From Planococcus glaciei (lineage in GTDB: Bacteria; Bacillota; Bacilli; Bacillales_A; Planococcaceae): DNA of 64,000 bases. The position numbers and the translations under genes were made by a program. The DNA lies in contig NZ_FNDC01000013.1 of NCBI RefSeq assembly GCF_900099655.1, positions 62,001-126,000 of the forward strand. Reading direction: 5' to 3'. The notes beneath the pieces are model-generated. The model saw only the letters and a list, made by a program, of their open reading frames with translations. It was not told the DNA's origin and searched no databases. This document shows, piece by piece, positions 21,363-32,239 of the stretch. Within the stretch, counting starts at the first letter, position 1; every line of letters begins with the position of its first letter.

Positions 21363-21845
21363 ATGATGTCAATCGATTTTATGGACGAAACTGAAAGTTT
21401 AAGCGACAATGAACTGCAATTTGTGGAGAAAATTTTGCAGCATGCGGCTGACGCTGAAAACATTGGAGCTGCTGAAGTGTCCGTCACTTTTGTGACCAAT
21501 GATGAAATCCAGAATATCAACAAAGAATACCGGGGCAAGGATGCGCCGACCGATGTGATTTCCTTTGCTATGGAAGAACTCGGCGAAGGGGAAGTCGAAA
21601 TCGTCGGCTCCATGGAACCGCGTATGCTGGGCGATATCATCATTTCACTCGACCGCACAAAAGAACAGGCAGCGGATTACGGCCATTCATTTGAACGGGA
21701 ATTGGGCTTTTTGGCTGTGCACGGTTTTTTGCATTTGCTGGGCTACGACCACATGACAAAAGAAGACGAAAAGACCATGTTCGCCAAGCAGGAAGAAATC
21801 TTGTCGTCGCTTGGAATAACCCGTGACGGTTATGAAGGCGAGTAG
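21363..21845 (+). CDS. ybeY: Endoribonuclease YbeY
   Basis: Zinc-dependent endoribonuclease for 16S rRNA 3' maturation, 160 residues. The catalytic motif is VHGFLHLLGYDH near residue 120 (three histidine ligands). GGAGG lies 7 bases before the first ATG, overlapping the end of pgpH. The next gene starts inside its 3' end. Confidence 0.96.
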   Translation: MMSIDFMDETESLSDNELQFVEKILQHAADAENIGAAEVSVTFVTNDEIQNINKEYRGKDAPTDVISFAMEELGEGEVEIVGSMEPRMLGDIIISLDRTKEQAADYGHSFERELGFLAVHGFLHLLGYDHMTKEDEKTMFAKQEEILSSLGITRDGYEGE

Positions 21846-22185
21846 ATTTTTCAATTCATTCAAGTTTGCCATGCAGGGAATCGGGTCTGCGTTAAAGCGG
21901 GAACAAAATATGCAGCTGCATGTCCTGGCCGCCTTTGTGGTCCTGGCTGCAGGTGTGTGGACAGGGCTCTCCAAAAGTGAATGGCTCATCGTTCTGTTGC
22001 TGATCGGCGGAATGCTGGCGCTGGAAATGATGAACTCGGCGATTGAACGGGTCGTCGACTTGGCGTCGCCGGACATCCACCCGCTTGCAAAAGAAGCGAA
22101 AGACATAGCGGCGGGCGCCGTTTTGGTATTTGCCGCTGCAAGTGCTATAATTGGTTTACTAATCTTTATCCCAAAATGGTTTTAA
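21832..22185 (+). CDS. dgkA: Diacylglycerol/undecaprenol kinase
   Basis: Small membrane lipid kinase, 117 residues with three hydrophobic helices. The conserved catalytic helix ALEMMNSAIERVVDL is followed by HPLAKEAKDIAAGAV. Gram-positive members phosphorylate undecaprenol. ATG 21832 overlaps ybeY by 14 bases. A GTG at 21823 is an alternative start. Confidence 0.92.
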   Translation: MKASRFFNSFKFAMQGIGSALKREQNMQLHVLAAFVVLAAGVWTGLSKSEWLIVLLLIGGMLALEMMNSAIERVVDLASPDIHPLAKEAKDIAAGAVLVFAAASAIIGLLIFIPKWF

Positions 22186-22198
22186 CTAACAGAGGTGA

Positions 22199-23516
<1,318 letters not shown>

Positions 23517-23528
23517 GGAGTCGGTTTC

Positions 23529-24323
23529 ATGCTGAATCAATTAGAGGGAATTGTGATCCGGGCGCAGGCATACGGCGAGAACAACAAAATCGTCACGTTG
23601 TTCACCCGGGAAGCAGGAAAAATCACCTGCATGGCAAGAGGCGCGAAAAAGCCTTCGAGCCGCCTGGCAGCCGTGACCCAACAATTTACGCATGGCAGCT
23701 ATTCGATTTTCAAAGGCAAAGGCATGGGCACGCTGCAAAGCGGAGACCCGCTGGAGTCGCTCCGGCATATCCGGGAAGACATCATGAAAACGGCTTATGC
23801 CAGCTATATCACCGAATTGATTGACCGGCTGACCGAACAGGACGAACCGCAGCCCGCCATTTACGATATGCTGTACCAGGCGCTTCATGCAATCGAAGAA
23901 GGCTACGACCCGGAAGCGATTTCGCTGTTCATTGAATGGAAGATGCTGCCGTCCGCGGGCCTCACTCCGACTTTGCACCAATGTGCAAATTGCGGCGCCA
24001 CCGACGGCGAATTCGCATTTTCGTTCGAGGAACTCGGCTTCTTGTGCCATCGCTGTTTCCACATCGACCGCTACATCATCCGTTTGAGCCCGGCGCTCGT
24101 TAAGCTCATTCGTACGTTTTATTTTGTGCCGATCGAACGCGTCGGTTCGCTGAAGCTGAAAAAGGAATCAAAGTCGCTGCTGAAGGGCATTGTGCGGACG
24201 ATTTACGAAGAACAGGCAGGGATACGCCTGAAATCGCGCAAATTTCTGGAACAGCTCGAACGCACACCTGAATTTTTGCCGAAAAAAGAAGAACAAGACC
24301 CGCAGCAGGATGAAATCACCTGA
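23529..24323 (+). CDS. recO: DNA repair protein RecO
   Basis: Recombination mediator, 264 residues, that loads RecA with RecR. An N-terminal OB fold (EGIVIRAQAYGENNKIVTLF) is followed by a C-terminal helical part with the zinc cysteines CANCGA and LCHRCF near residues 155–180. GGAGT precedes ATG 23529. It is the last gene of the pgpH–recO string. Confidence 0.95.
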   Translation: MLNQLEGIVIRAQAYGENNKIVTLFTREAGKITCMARGAKKPSSRLAAVTQQFTHGSYSIFKGKGMGTLQSGDPLESLRHIREDIMKTAYASYITELIDRLTEQDEPQPAIYDMLYQALHAIEEGYDPEAISLFIEWKMLPSAGLTPTLHQCANCGATDGEFAFSFEELGFLCHRCFHIDRYIIRLSPALVKLIRTFYFVPIERVGSLKLKKESKSLLKGIVRTIYEEQAGIRLKSRKFLEQLERTPEFLPKKEEQDPQQDEIT

Positions 24324-24340
24324 GCGGGTCTTTTTTGTGT
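24297..24340 (+). terminator. Terminator overlapping the recO 3' end
   Basis: AAGACCCGC pairs with GCGGGTCTT across a 20-base loop containing the recO stop, followed by TTTT. Confidence 0.6.
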
Positions 24341-24364
24341 GGAGAAAACGTGCTGGGAAGCGGG

Positions 24365-24448
24365 TACTGTCGGAAAGGTGGAGAATACTATCCGCTTGAG
24401 GCGAAATACTGTCCCAAACCGGCACCTTACTGTCCGCAGCAAAAGCGC
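24365..24448 (+). repeat. Four 21-bp tandem units in the recO–glyS gap
   Basis: TACTGTC or TACTATC recurs at 24365, 24386, 24407 and 24428, exactly 21 bases apart; the rest of each unit is divergent but purine-rich. One frame reads as a short YCP-rich peptide repeat, but there is no ribosome site or convincing start, so it is not called a gene. Confidence 0.6.
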
Positions 24449-24463
24449 GTGTCCCATGGACAT

Positions 24464-24499
24464 AAAAAAATCCGGAGCACCACATGGATGCTCCGGATT
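24464..24499 (-). terminator. Terminator of glyS
   Basis: On the minus strand AATCCGGAGCA pairs with TGCTCCGGATT, followed by a run of seven T. Confidence 0.85.
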
Positions 24500-24508
24500 G
24501 TTCATCTA

Positions 24509-25885
24509 TTAAAACTCAATGTGTTTAGCGATATAAGCTTGCACTTCGCCGATCGGCATGCGCACTTGCTCCATAGAATCGCGGTGGCGCACAGTTACTT
24601 GGCCATCTTCCACAGAATCAAAGTCGTATGTGATGCAGAACGGAGTGCCGATTTCATCCTGGCGGCGGTAGCGTTTGCCGATGGACTGGGACTCGTCGTA
24701 ATCCACCATGAAATGCTTCGCCAAATCAGCGAATACTTCCGTTGCGCCTTCAGCCAATTTCTTGGATAGTGGCAGGACAGCCGCTTTATAAGGGGCAAGC
24801 GCCGGGTGGAATTTCAAAACGGTGCGTTTGTCGTCATTTTCAAGCTCTTCCTCGTTGTAGGCATCTACTAGGAATGCCAGTGTTACGCGGTCTGCGCCAA
24901 GGGAAGGCTCGATGCAATACGGAACGTAGCGTTCGTTCGTAATCGGATCGATGTAGTTGAAGTCTTCGCCGGAATGTTCCATATGGCGCTTCAAGTCAAA
25001 GTCGGTGCGGTCTGCGATGCCCCAAAGCTCGCCCCAGCCGAATGGGAATTTGTATTCGATGTCGACTGTTGCATTGGAGTAATGGGACAATTCGTCTTCG
25101 TCGTGTTCGCGAAGGCGCATATTGTCTTCAGACATGTTCAGGTTCAACAGCCAGTTTTTGCAGAAATCGCGCCAGTAAGCGTACCATTCCAAGTCTTCAC
25201 CCGGTTTGCAGAAAAATTCAAGTTCCATTTGTTCGAATTCACGCGTACGGAACGTAAAGTTCCCCGGAGTGATTTCGTTTCGGAAACTTTTGCCGATTTG
25301 TGCAATCCCGAACGGCATTTTTTTGCGCATGGAACGCTGGACGTTTTTATAGTTGACGAAAATCCCTTGCGCCGTTTCCGGACGAAGGAAGATTTCATTC
25401 GTAGAGGACTCGGTCACACCCTGGAAAGTTTTGAACATCAAGTTGAACTGGCGGATGTCGGTATAATCCTGCGCGCCGCAAGTCGGACACTTGATGTCAT
25501 GTTCCTGGATCAATTCAGCCATTCTTTCGAAAGACAGGCCGTCGACGATCATTTCGATGCCTTTTGCATCGAGTGCATCTTCGATCAGTTTATCGGCGCG
25601 GTGGCGCGTTTTGCAGCTTTTGCAATCGATCATTGGATCGTTGAAGTTGCCGACGTGTCCGGATGCCACCCACGTTTTTGGATTCATCAGAATCGCCGCA
25701 TCAAGGCCGACGTTGTGCACGGATTCCTGGACGAATTTTTTCCACCATGCTTTTTTGATGTTGTTTTTCAGTTCGACGCCAAGCGGGCCGTAATCCCAAG
25801 TGTTTGCCAAGCCGCCGTAGATTTCAGAGCCCGGGAAAACAAATCCTCTGTGTTTCGCTAACGATACTACATCTTCCATTGACAT
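24509..25885 (-). CDS. glyS: Glycyl-tRNA synthetase, single-chain type
   Basis: Class II aminoacyl-tRNA synthetase of the dimeric (alpha2, eukaryote-like) kind, 458 residues. It starts [21 protein letters not shown]. Class II motif 2 region [25 protein letters not shown] and the C-terminal anticodon-binding domain are visible. B. subtilis instead has two-subunit GlyQS here. ATG 25885 follows GGAGG; longer reading runs into the T-box terminator. It is transcribed against recO and divergently from ccpN. Confidence 0.96.
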   Translation of the reverse strand: MSMEDVVSLAKHRGFVFPGSEIYGGLANTWDYGPLGVELKNNIKKAWWKKFVQESVHNVGLDAAILMNPKTWVASGHVGNFNDPMIDCKSCKTRHRADKLIEDALDAKGIEMIVDGLSFERMAELIQEHDIKCPTCGAQDYTDIRQFNLMFKTFQGVTESSTNEIFLRPETAQGIFVNYKNVQRSMRKKMPFGIAQIGKSFRNEITPGNFTFRTREFEQMELEFFCKPGEDLEWYAYWRDFCKNWLLNLNMSEDNMRLREHDEDELSHYSNATVDIEYKFPFGWGELWGIADRTDFDLKRHMEHSGEDFNYIDPITNERYVPYCIEPSLGADRVTLAFLVDAYNEEELENDDKRTVLKFHPALAPYKAAVLPLSKKLAEGATEVFADLAKHFMVDYDESQSIGKRYRRQDEIGTPFCITYDFDSVEDGQVTVRHRDSMEQVRMPIGEVQAYIAKHIEF

Positions 25886-25902
25886 AAAAATTACCTCCAT
25901 AA

Positions 25903-26110
25903 AATAAAAAATCGTACACGTCCCGGACATATAGTCCGAGGACGAGTACGTTATAACCCGCGGTTCCACCCCGATTGGCTGAAAGTTTCAGCCCTCTTAA
26001 AAGATAATGGCTCCGGAGCGCCTGTTTCCTGTCTGTGCGGGCTTCCACCATCCCCGCTCGCTTTTTGCGACAGTACTGTTTTTCTCCATCAGTGCCTGAT
26101 ATTCGATTCG
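25903..26110 (-). promoter_or_regulatory. T-box riboswitch upstream of glyS
   Basis: The T-box core GGGGTGGAACCGCGGG is at 25957–25972 on the minus strand. The stem I distal module AGCGAGCGGGGATGGTGGAAG lies upstream of it. A strong terminator hairpin (25913–25950) with a T-run (25903–25912) follows. A GGC triplet at 26020–26022 is a plausible glycine specifier. Uncharged tRNA-Gly would switch on antitermination. The exact specifier needs a fold. Confidence 0.9.
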
Positions 26111-26116
26111 ATAAGT

Positions 26117-26145
26117 ATTGTACCATGCTAAACTTTTCTTCGCAA
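26117..26145 (-). promoter_or_regulatory. Sigma-A promoter of the glyS T-box transcript
   Basis: On the minus strand TTGCGA, 17-bp spacer, TACAAT, just ahead of the T-box leader. Confidence 0.65.
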
Positions 26146-26200
26146 TATCGCGTTCATTAGTATATAATAATTAACATTGAGTATAACATATTTTGAGGCG

Positions 26201-26839
26201 GTGAGTCCGATCGAACTCAATAAACGGCAAGAAGAGATTTTGCGGATTGTCAAAGGCAATGGCCCGATTACGGGTGAGCAGATTGCAGACCGTCTGCATT
26301 TGACAAGAGCGACATTAAGACCTGATTTAGCCATCCTGACGATGGCCGGCTTTTTGGATGCCCGCCCGCGTGTGGGATATTTTTATTCCGGGAAAAAACC
26401 GGGGCAGGATATTTCGGATACGATGAACAACATGAAGGTGAAAGATTTTCAATCGATTCCCGTCGTTGTGCGGGAAGACGTCAGTGTTTACGACGCCATC
26501 AGCCAGATGTTTCTGGACGATGTCGGCACCTTGTTTGTCGTAGATAAGAACTCCCTTTTGACTGGGGTGTTGTCGCGCAAAGACCTGCTCAGAACCAGTC
26601 TCGGCAATCAGGATCTGGCTGCCATCCCCGTACATATCATTATGACCCGGATGCCGAATATTACTTATTGCGTGAAAAACGAATCGTTGATCCAGGCTGC
26701 GCATCGCTTGATCAATCAGCAGATTGACGCATTGCCGGTGGTCGATGAGCAGCCGGAAGGTTTTAAAGTGATTGGCCGATTGACAAAAACGAATATTACA
26801 CGGGCATTTTTATCCTTGTCGGAAAGCCATGAATTGTGA
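26201..26839 (+). CDS. ccpN: Transcriptional repressor CcpN
   Basis: Repressor of gluconeogenic genes, 212 residues, the same length as B. subtilis CcpN. An N-terminal helix-turn-helix ([20 protein letters not shown], then [15 protein letters not shown]) precedes two CBS domains. The start is taken as GTG 26201, which aligns with the known N-terminus; a TTG at 26177 would add eight residues. It lies next to ppsR as in Bacillus. Confidence 0.93.
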   Translation: MSPIELNKRQEEILRIVKGNGPITGEQIADRLHLTRATLRPDLAILTMAGFLDARPRVGYFYSGKKPGQDISDTMNNMKVKDFQSIPVVVREDVSVYDAISQMFLDDVGTLFVVDKNSLLTGVLSRKDLLRTSLGNQDLAAIPVHIIMTRMPNITYCVKNESLIQAAHRLINQQIDALPVVDEQPEGFKVIGRLTKTNITRAFLSLSESHEL

Positions 26840-26849
26840 GGTGCATAGT

Positions 26850-27662
26850 ATGAAACAGCTTCGCTTGTTTATCGTCTCCGATTCAGTTGGAGAAACAGGG
26901 GAACTTGTCGCAAAGGCAGCGATCAGCCAGTATTTATATGCGGATCAAAATGCCGTCCTGAAAAGATTTCCATACATTGATTCGGTGGATCATTTGCAGG
27001 AAATCATCAAATTGGCTGCGCAGCAAAATGCCTTTATCGTGTACACCCTGGTGTCTCACGATTTGCGAAGCTATATAAAAAAAGAAACAATTAAATACAA
27101 AGTGACGGCGGTCGATTTGATGGGGCCGTTGATGGACGCTTTGGAGAGGGAATTGGGATCGGTGCCGCTTGAAGAAGCAGGCCTCGTCCGGAAACTCGAT
27201 GACGACTACTTCAAGAAAGTGGAAGCCATTGAGTTTGCAGTGAAGTACGATGACGGCCGGGACCCGCGCGGCATTTTGATGGCGGATATCGTCCTTGTCG
27301 GCATTTCGCGCACTTCTAAAACTCCGTTGTCCCAATACTTGGCGCACAAACGGTTGAAAGTGGCAAACGTGCCGCTGGTGCCGGAAGTGGATCCGCCGGA
27401 AGAGCTGTTTAAAGTGGATCCATCCAAATGCTTCGGCCTTGTCATTTCGCCGGAAAAACTGAACCATATCCGGAAAGAGCGGCTGATTGCGCTCGGTTTA
27501 AGCGATGACGCGAATTACGCCCGGATCAACCGGATCCACGAAGAAATCGCGCATTTTGAAAAAGTGGTGGGGCGCATCGGCTGTGAAGTGGTGGACGTCA
27601 CCAACCGGGCGGTTGAAGAAACCGCTAACCTGATTTTGAATAAACGAAATAACCGTTTTTGA
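26850..27662 (+). CDS. Bifunctional regulatory kinase/pyrophosphorylase (PDRP family, YqfL)
   Basis: A 270-residue DUF299 protein. It starts [19 protein letters not shown] and has the P-loop-like [15 protein letters not shown] near residue 150. Family members regulate PEP synthase or pyruvate phosphate dikinase by ADP-dependent phosphorylation and phosphorolysis. In Bacillus the protein is needed with CcpN for repression of gapB and pckA. Its ATG overlaps no gene, is 10 bases after ccpN and follows GTGAGGTG. Confidence 0.9.
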   Translation: MKQLRLFIVSDSVGETGELVAKAAISQYLYADQNAVLKRFPYIDSVDHLQEIIKLAAQQNAFIVYTLVSHDLRSYIKKETIKYKVTAVDLMGPLMDALERELGSVPLEEAGLVRKLDDDYFKKVEAIEFAVKYDDGRDPRGILMADIVLVGISRTSKTPLSQYLAHKRLKVANVPLVPEVDPPEELFKVDPSKCFGLVISPEKLNHIRKERLIALGLSDDANYARINRIHEEIAHFEKVVGRIGCEVVDVTNRAVEETANLILNKRNNRF

Positions 27663-27690
27663 AAAACCACCTGAGAGGGCGGTTTTTCTA
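27660..27690 (+). terminator. Terminator after the PDRP gene
   Basis: AAAAACCACC pairs with GGCGGTTTTT (one wobble), then T-rich. Confidence 0.65.
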
Positions 27691-27850
27691 TTTTTATTTG
27701 TGGATTTTTTCACAGAAACGTTTTATAATGAAGAATTGTGGATAAATTATATTAAGGTCTATTTATTTGGCTCATCTTTTTGCTAAAAGATGAAGGAATT
27801 CACCTGAATATCTCGAATACAGTAAGTTAAGAAAAAAAGATGGTGATAGC

Positions 27851-29653
27851 ATGTCCAATCGAGTTCCTGAAGAAGTGATTGAAAAGATTCGGTCGACAAC
27901 GGATATTGTGGACATAGTCGGAGAATACGTCCAATTAACAAAAAGAGGGCGCAACTGGTTCGGGCTTTGCCCGTTTCACGGAGAAAGCACACCGTCATTT
28001 TCCGTCACTTCCGATAAGCAGATTTTTCACTGCTTCGGGTGCGGCGCCGGCGGAAACGCCATTACGTTCCTTATGGATATAGAGAATATTACGTTTCAAG
28101 AAGCATTAGCCCGTCTGGGAAGCCGGGCGGGGATTGAAGTGGAAGTGAACACCCATGCTTCTGGAGAAGCAGCAAATGCCCCTTCCAAAAGCGACAATCA
28201 GCTGATATTGATGCACGAATTTGCGGCAGACATGTACCATCATATATTGCTCAATACCGAAGAAGGCCAAGCTGCGCTGGATTACCTGGAAAACAGGGGA
28301 TTCACGCGGGAGATGATTGAACGGTACCGCATCGGTTGGTCCCTGCCGGAATGGAATTATATGGCGACAGCATTGCAGCGCAAAGGATACAGCGAAGAAG
28401 AATTGATGAACAGCGGGCTGGCGATTCAGCGCGAACAGGGGAATGGCTTTTTTGACCGCTTCCGAGGCCGTGTGATGTTTCCCATTATGAACGAAAGCGG
28501 CAAAGTCATTGCCTTTTCAGGGCGGATTTTGGAAAATACGAAGACGGAAGCAAAATACATGAACAGTCCGGAATCGCCTATTTTCCAGAAAAGCCAGGTG
28601 CTGTACAATGTCCATCAGGCAAGAAGCGCCATTCGGAAAAATCGGAAAATCATCCTGTTTGAAGGATTCATGGATGTCATTGCTGCCGGAAAAGCCGGCG
28701 TCGACAATGCCCTTGCGACAATGGGCACCTCGCTGACCCCCCAGCATATCCGTGCAATGAAGCGTTTTGCCCAGGAGATCGTCATTTGCTTTGACGGTGA
28801 TGATGCCGGGTGGGAAGCGGCCAAACGGGCTGCCATTGCACTCAATGAAGACAAGTTTAAAGTGGAAGTTGCTGTTCTTCCGGGAAAAATGGATCCGGAC
28901 GATTATGTCCGGGAGCATGGCCAAGACGCATTTCGGGAACAAGTCATCGGCAAGCCGCACGCGTTTATCGCGTTTGCCATGATGCATGCCCGCCGACATA
29001 AGAATTTCCAGTACGAAAACGATCTTCTGCAATATGTCCAGGAAGTGCTGCAGCTCTTGGCTGGCCGTTCATCTCCAATTGAACGAGATTTGTATATCAA
29101 GCAGTTGGCCAATGAAACCAAATTGTCAGAAGAAGCGATTTTGCAGCAGTACCGCAAACTGGAGAACCGCTCGATTGAACAAAGCCGCCCGGAAAGGGTA
29201 GCCAAAACCGTAAAGCGGGAGCCGAAGCGGATCACTTCTTTTCACCGGGCCGAACGGCTGCTGTTCGCGCATGCCTTAGCCAACCGGGATGTGATGAGGA
29301 AGCTCGCTGAAGTGGAATCAGGTATGCCTTTTGTCAGTGAAGAGTTCAAGGCGCTGTATGTCCAGCTGCTCGGATTTTATGAGGAGTGGGACAAAGCGGA
29401 TTTCCATAAATTCCTGGAAACGCTCCAGGACGCAGAACTCCGGAAACTGGTTATGGAAACGGCGCTTTCCGAACGCGATCCGGAGCATGTGGATGAAGAA
29501 ATAGCGGATTGCATCAAGCATCTTGAAAAGCACCGGATAGAGCAGCAGATAAATTTGAAAATCCAGCAATCAAAAGAAGCGGAAAAACAGCATGATCTAC
29601 AACGCGCTTTACTTCTTGCGCAAGAAGTGATTGCTTTGCGCAAATCATTGTAA
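27851..29653 (+). CDS. dnaG: DNA primase
   Basis: Replication primase, 600 residues. The N-terminal CHC2 zinc finger is CPFHGESTPSF followed by FHCFGCGAGG. The TOPRIM core has LFEGFMDVIAA and CFDGDDAGWEAA. The C-terminal helicase-binding domain is present. A TATAAT at about 27723 lies upstream, but I see no good -35. It is followed by sigA, the classic macromolecular synthesis pair; yqxD and antE are absent upstream. Confidence 0.97.
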   Translation: MSNRVPEEVIEKIRSTTDIVDIVGEYVQLTKRGRNWFGLCPFHGESTPSFSVTSDKQIFHCFGCGAGGNAITFLMDIENITFQEALARLGSRAGIEVEVNTHASGEAANAPSKSDNQLILMHEFAADMYHHILLNTEEGQAALDYLENRGFTREMIERYRIGWSLPEWNYMATALQRKGYSEEELMNSGLAIQREQGNGFFDRFRGRVMFPIMNESGKVIAFSGRILENTKTEAKYMNSPESPIFQKSQVLYNVHQARSAIRKNRKIILFEGFMDVIAAGKAGVDNALATMGTSLTPQHIRAMKRFAQEIVICFDGDDAGWEAAKRAAIALNEDKFKVEVAVLPGKMDPDDYVREHGQDAFREQVIGKPHAFIAFAMMHARRHKNFQYENDLLQYVQEVLQLLAGRSSPIERDLYIKQLANETKLSEEAILQQYRKLENRSIEQSRPERVAKTVKREPKRITSFHRAERLLFAHALANRDVMRKLAEVESGMPFVSEEFKALYVQLLGFYEEWDKADFHKFLETLQDAELRKLVMETALSERDPEHVDEEIADCIKHLEKHRIEQQINLKIQQSKEAEKQHDLQRALLLAQEVIALRKSL

Positions 29654-29683
29654 GTTTATCCGGTTTTAAAAGGAGGAAGTCGT

Positions 29684-30838
29684 ATGGCTGAGAAATCAGA
29701 ACGCAAAAACAAAGTTGAAGCAAGCAATGTTTCATTAAGCACAGAAGGCCCGGAAGTAACTGTAGAAGAAGCAAAACGACAATTAATCGAAACAGGTAAG
29801 AAAACCGGTGAACTTAACTATGAGCAGATAGCCGATAAATTAGCGGTTTTTGAACTGGAATCCGATCAAGTTGAAGAGTTTATCGAACAGCTTGAAGGCC
29901 ATGGCATAGAGCTTGAACGCAAATCAGACGACGAAGAACATTTGGACCGCTTGATGAAGCCGACAGAAGAAAAGTTCGACTTGAATGACTTGAGTGTACC
30001 GCCAGGCGTAAAAATCAACGACCCGGTGCGCATGTACTTGAAGGAAATCGGCCGAGTCGATCTGTTGAAAGCGGAAGAAGAAGTCCGCTTGGCGAAATTG
30101 ATCGAACAAGGCGATGAAGAAGCGAAAAAACGTTTGGCTGAAGCCAACTTGCGTCTCGTTGTAAGTATTGCCAAGCGCTACGTCGGCCGCGGCATGCTGT
30201 TCCTGGATTTGATCCAGGAAGGGAACATGGGCTTAATCAAAGCCGTTGAAAAATTCGACTACTCCAAAGGATTTAAATTCAGTACGTATGCCACTTGGTG
30301 GATCCGCCAAGCGATCACCCGTGCGATTGCCGACCAGGCGCGGACCATCCGGATTCCGGTGCATATGGTTGAAACGATCAATAAATTGATTCGAGTTCAG
30401 CGCCAGCTGCTTCAGGATCTTGGCCGTGAGCCGTCGCCTGAAGAAATTGGGGAAGAAATGGACTTGCTTCCGGAAAAAGTGCGTGAAATCCTGAAAATTG
30501 CACAAGAGCCGGTATCGCTTGAAACACCGATCGGTGAAGAAGATGATTCGCATCTTGGCGATTTTATCGAGGATTCGGATGCACAGTCTCCATCCGACCA
30601 CGCAGCTTACGAGTTATTGAAAGAACAGCTTGAAGACGTCTTGGATACGTTAACCGACCGTGAGGAAAATGTGCTTCGCTTGCGCTTTGGCCTTGACGAT
30701 GGCCGTACACGCACACTTGAAGAAGTAGGCAAGGTATTTGGCGTAACCCGTGAACGGATCCGCCAAATCGAAGCAAAAGCGCTCCGCAAGCTTCGCCACC
30801 CGTCGCGCAGCAAGCGCTTGAAAGATTTCTTGGAATAA
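29684..30838 (+). CDS. sigA: RNA polymerase primary sigma factor SigA
   Basis: Housekeeping sigma factor, 384 residues. Region 1.2 has [16 protein letters not shown]. Regions 2.3–2.4 are visible as [19 protein letters not shown] with IRIPVHM. Region 4.2 is [29 protein letters not shown] lies just upstream of the ATG. Confidence 0.99.
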   Translation: MAEKSERKNKVEASNVSLSTEGPEVTVEEAKRQLIETGKKTGELNYEQIADKLAVFELESDQVEEFIEQLEGHGIELERKSDDEEHLDRLMKPTEEKFDLNDLSVPPGVKINDPVRMYLKEIGRVDLLKAEEEVRLAKLIEQGDEEAKKRLAEANLRLVVSIAKRYVGRGMLFLDLIQEGNMGLIKAVEKFDYSKGFKFSTYATWWIRQAITRAIADQARTIRIPVHMVETINKLIRVQRQLLQDLGREPSPEEIGEEMDLLPEKVREILKIAQEPVSLETPIGEEDDSHLGDFIEDSDAQSPSDHAAYELLKEQLEDVLDTLTDREENVLRLRFGLDDGRTRTLEEVGKVFGVTRERIRQIEAKALRKLRHPSRSKRLKDFLE

Positions 30839-30845
30839 TAATTGA

Positions 30846-30882
30846 AACTGCTCATGTGCTTCGTGCACATGAGCGTTTTTTA
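30846..30882 (+). terminator. Terminator after sigA
   Basis: GCTCATGTGC pairs with GCACATGAGC around a TTCGT loop, followed by six T. Confidence 0.85.
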
Positions 30883-30900
30883 TGTATTTTAGGATAACAG

Positions 30901-30930
30901 TTGAGTTTGTCTAAATTTTTCCTATATAAT
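30901..30930 (+). promoter_or_regulatory. Sigma-A promoter of the acyl-CoA dehydrogenase gene
   Basis: TTGAGT (30901–30906), 18-bp spacer, TATAAT (30925–30930). Confidence 0.6.
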
Positions 30931-30936
30931 GAAAGT

Positions 30937-30950
30937 TGTAAGCGTATTCA
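30937..30950 (+). promoter_or_regulatory. Possible catabolite response element (cre)
   Basis: TGTAAGCGTATTCA matches the Bacillus cre consensus TGWNANCGNTNWCA at all fixed positions but one. It sits just downstream of the -10, where CcpA would block transcription. Confidence 0.4.
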
Positions 30951-30971
30951 CAACAAAGGGGATGTAGTGAA

Positions 30972-32111
30972 ATGAATTTCGATTTGACGCAAGAACAGCA
31001 AATGATCAAGAAGACCATCAAAGAGTTTGCCGATAAGGTAGTAGCTCCAGGAGCCGTCCATCGTGACCGCACCAATGAATTTCCAAAAGAAATCTTCAAA
31101 CAGCTTTCCGACATGGGGATGATGGGATTGCCGTTTGACGAGAAGTACGGCGGAGCAGGGGCTGATACAACGAGCTTTGCGATCGTAACCGAAGAATTGA
31201 GCCGCGCCTGTGCTTCCACGGGAATTACGTATTCGGCCCATATTTCTTTGGGCGGTGCGCCGCTGAGTTTGTTTGGCACAGAAGAGCAAAAGGAAAAATA
31301 CTTGGCGCCGATTTGTACAGGCGAATCGTTCGGAGCGTTCGGATTGACGGAACCCAATGCCGGGTCGGATGCCGGCGGTACGGAAACGCGTGCAGTGGAA
31401 GACGGCGATGACTGGGTCATCAACGGATCGAAAGTGTATATCACAAATGCGAGCTATGCGAAACACTTGGCGATTACGGCCATTACAGGCATGAACGACG
31501 GCAAAAAAGAAATCTCGGCAATCATTGTGCCGACGGATGCAGAAGGCTTCACCATTATCGACAATTACGAAAAAATGGGGCTCCATGCATCGAACACCAC
31601 GGAATTGGTGTTGGAAAATGTACGGGTGCCAAAAGAAAACCTGCTTGGCAAGCGCGGAGAAGGCTTTAAGCAGTTCCTAGTAACTTTGGACGGCGGACGC
31701 ATCGGAATCGCTGCAATGGCGGTTGGAATCGCGCAGGCGGCATTTAACCGTGCTTTGAATTATTCAAAAGAACGCAAGCAATTCGGGAAATCCCTTTCCG
31801 AATTCCAGATTACGCAATTCAAATTAGCGGATATGGCTTTGAAGATTGAATTGGCCCGCAATATGGTGTACAAAGCGGCTTGGCTGAAAGACCAGGGACG
31901 CCCGTTCACGAAAGAAGCCTCTATGGCAAAATTGTACGCTTCTGAAATTTCCATGGAAGTGGCGGATGAAGCCATCCAGATCCACGGCGGCTACGGCTAC
32001 ATGAAAGAGTATGAAGTGGAACGCTATATGCGCGATGCCAAATTGCTTGAAATCGGCGAAGGAACATCGGAAGTGCAGAAGATGGTCATCGCCCGCCAAA
32101 TCGGCTGTTAA
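30972..32111 (+). CDS. Acyl-CoA dehydrogenase
   Basis: FAD-dependent acyl-CoA dehydrogenase, 379 residues, short-chain/branched-chain (AcdA, MmgC-like) type. Family signatures are FGLTEPNAGSDAGG, the ACAD_3 motif QIHGGYGYMKEYEVER, and the C-terminal catalytic-base segment IGEGTSEVQKMVIAR. It oxidises fatty or branched acyl-CoA and passes electrons to ETF. In B. subtilis no such gene lies between sigA and cccA, so this is an insertion with its own promoter and a possible CcpA site. Confidence 0.93.
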   Translation: MNFDLTQEQQMIKKTIKEFADKVVAPGAVHRDRTNEFPKEIFKQLSDMGMMGLPFDEKYGGAGADTTSFAIVTEELSRACASTGITYSAHISLGGAPLSLFGTEEQKEKYLAPICTGESFGAFGLTEPNAGSDAGGTETRAVEDGDDWVINGSKVYITNASYAKHLAITAITGMNDGKKEISAIIVPTDAEGFTIIDNYEKMGLHASNTTELVLENVRVPKENLLGKRGEGFKQFLVTLDGGRIGIAAMAVGIAQAAFNRALNYSKERKQFGKSLSEFQITQFKLADMALKIELARNMVYKAAWLKDQGRPFTKEASMAKLYASEISMEVADEAIQIHGGYGYMKEYEVERYMRDAKLLEIGEGTSEVQKMVIARQIGC

Positions 32112-32239
32112 ATTACTGAATTTGTCACAATCAAGTAAAAGTTCTCCGTTATGGCTTTTCGTTTTGCTAATAATACAGTACAATAATGAATGATACGAAC
32201 ACTATCATCAAGCAGAACTTATAGAGGGAGGGGTAACGG

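Noticed and set aside
24365-24448. 21-bp array as a CRISPR
   Set aside because: Repeat units are too short and diverged, have no spacers of constant length between conserved repeats, and no cas gene is near.
24974-25861. 295-codon open frame on the + strand opposite glyS
   Set aside because: It is antisense to a clear glycyl-tRNA synthetase, has no ribosome site, and its product has no recognisable fold; it mirrors glyS codon bias.
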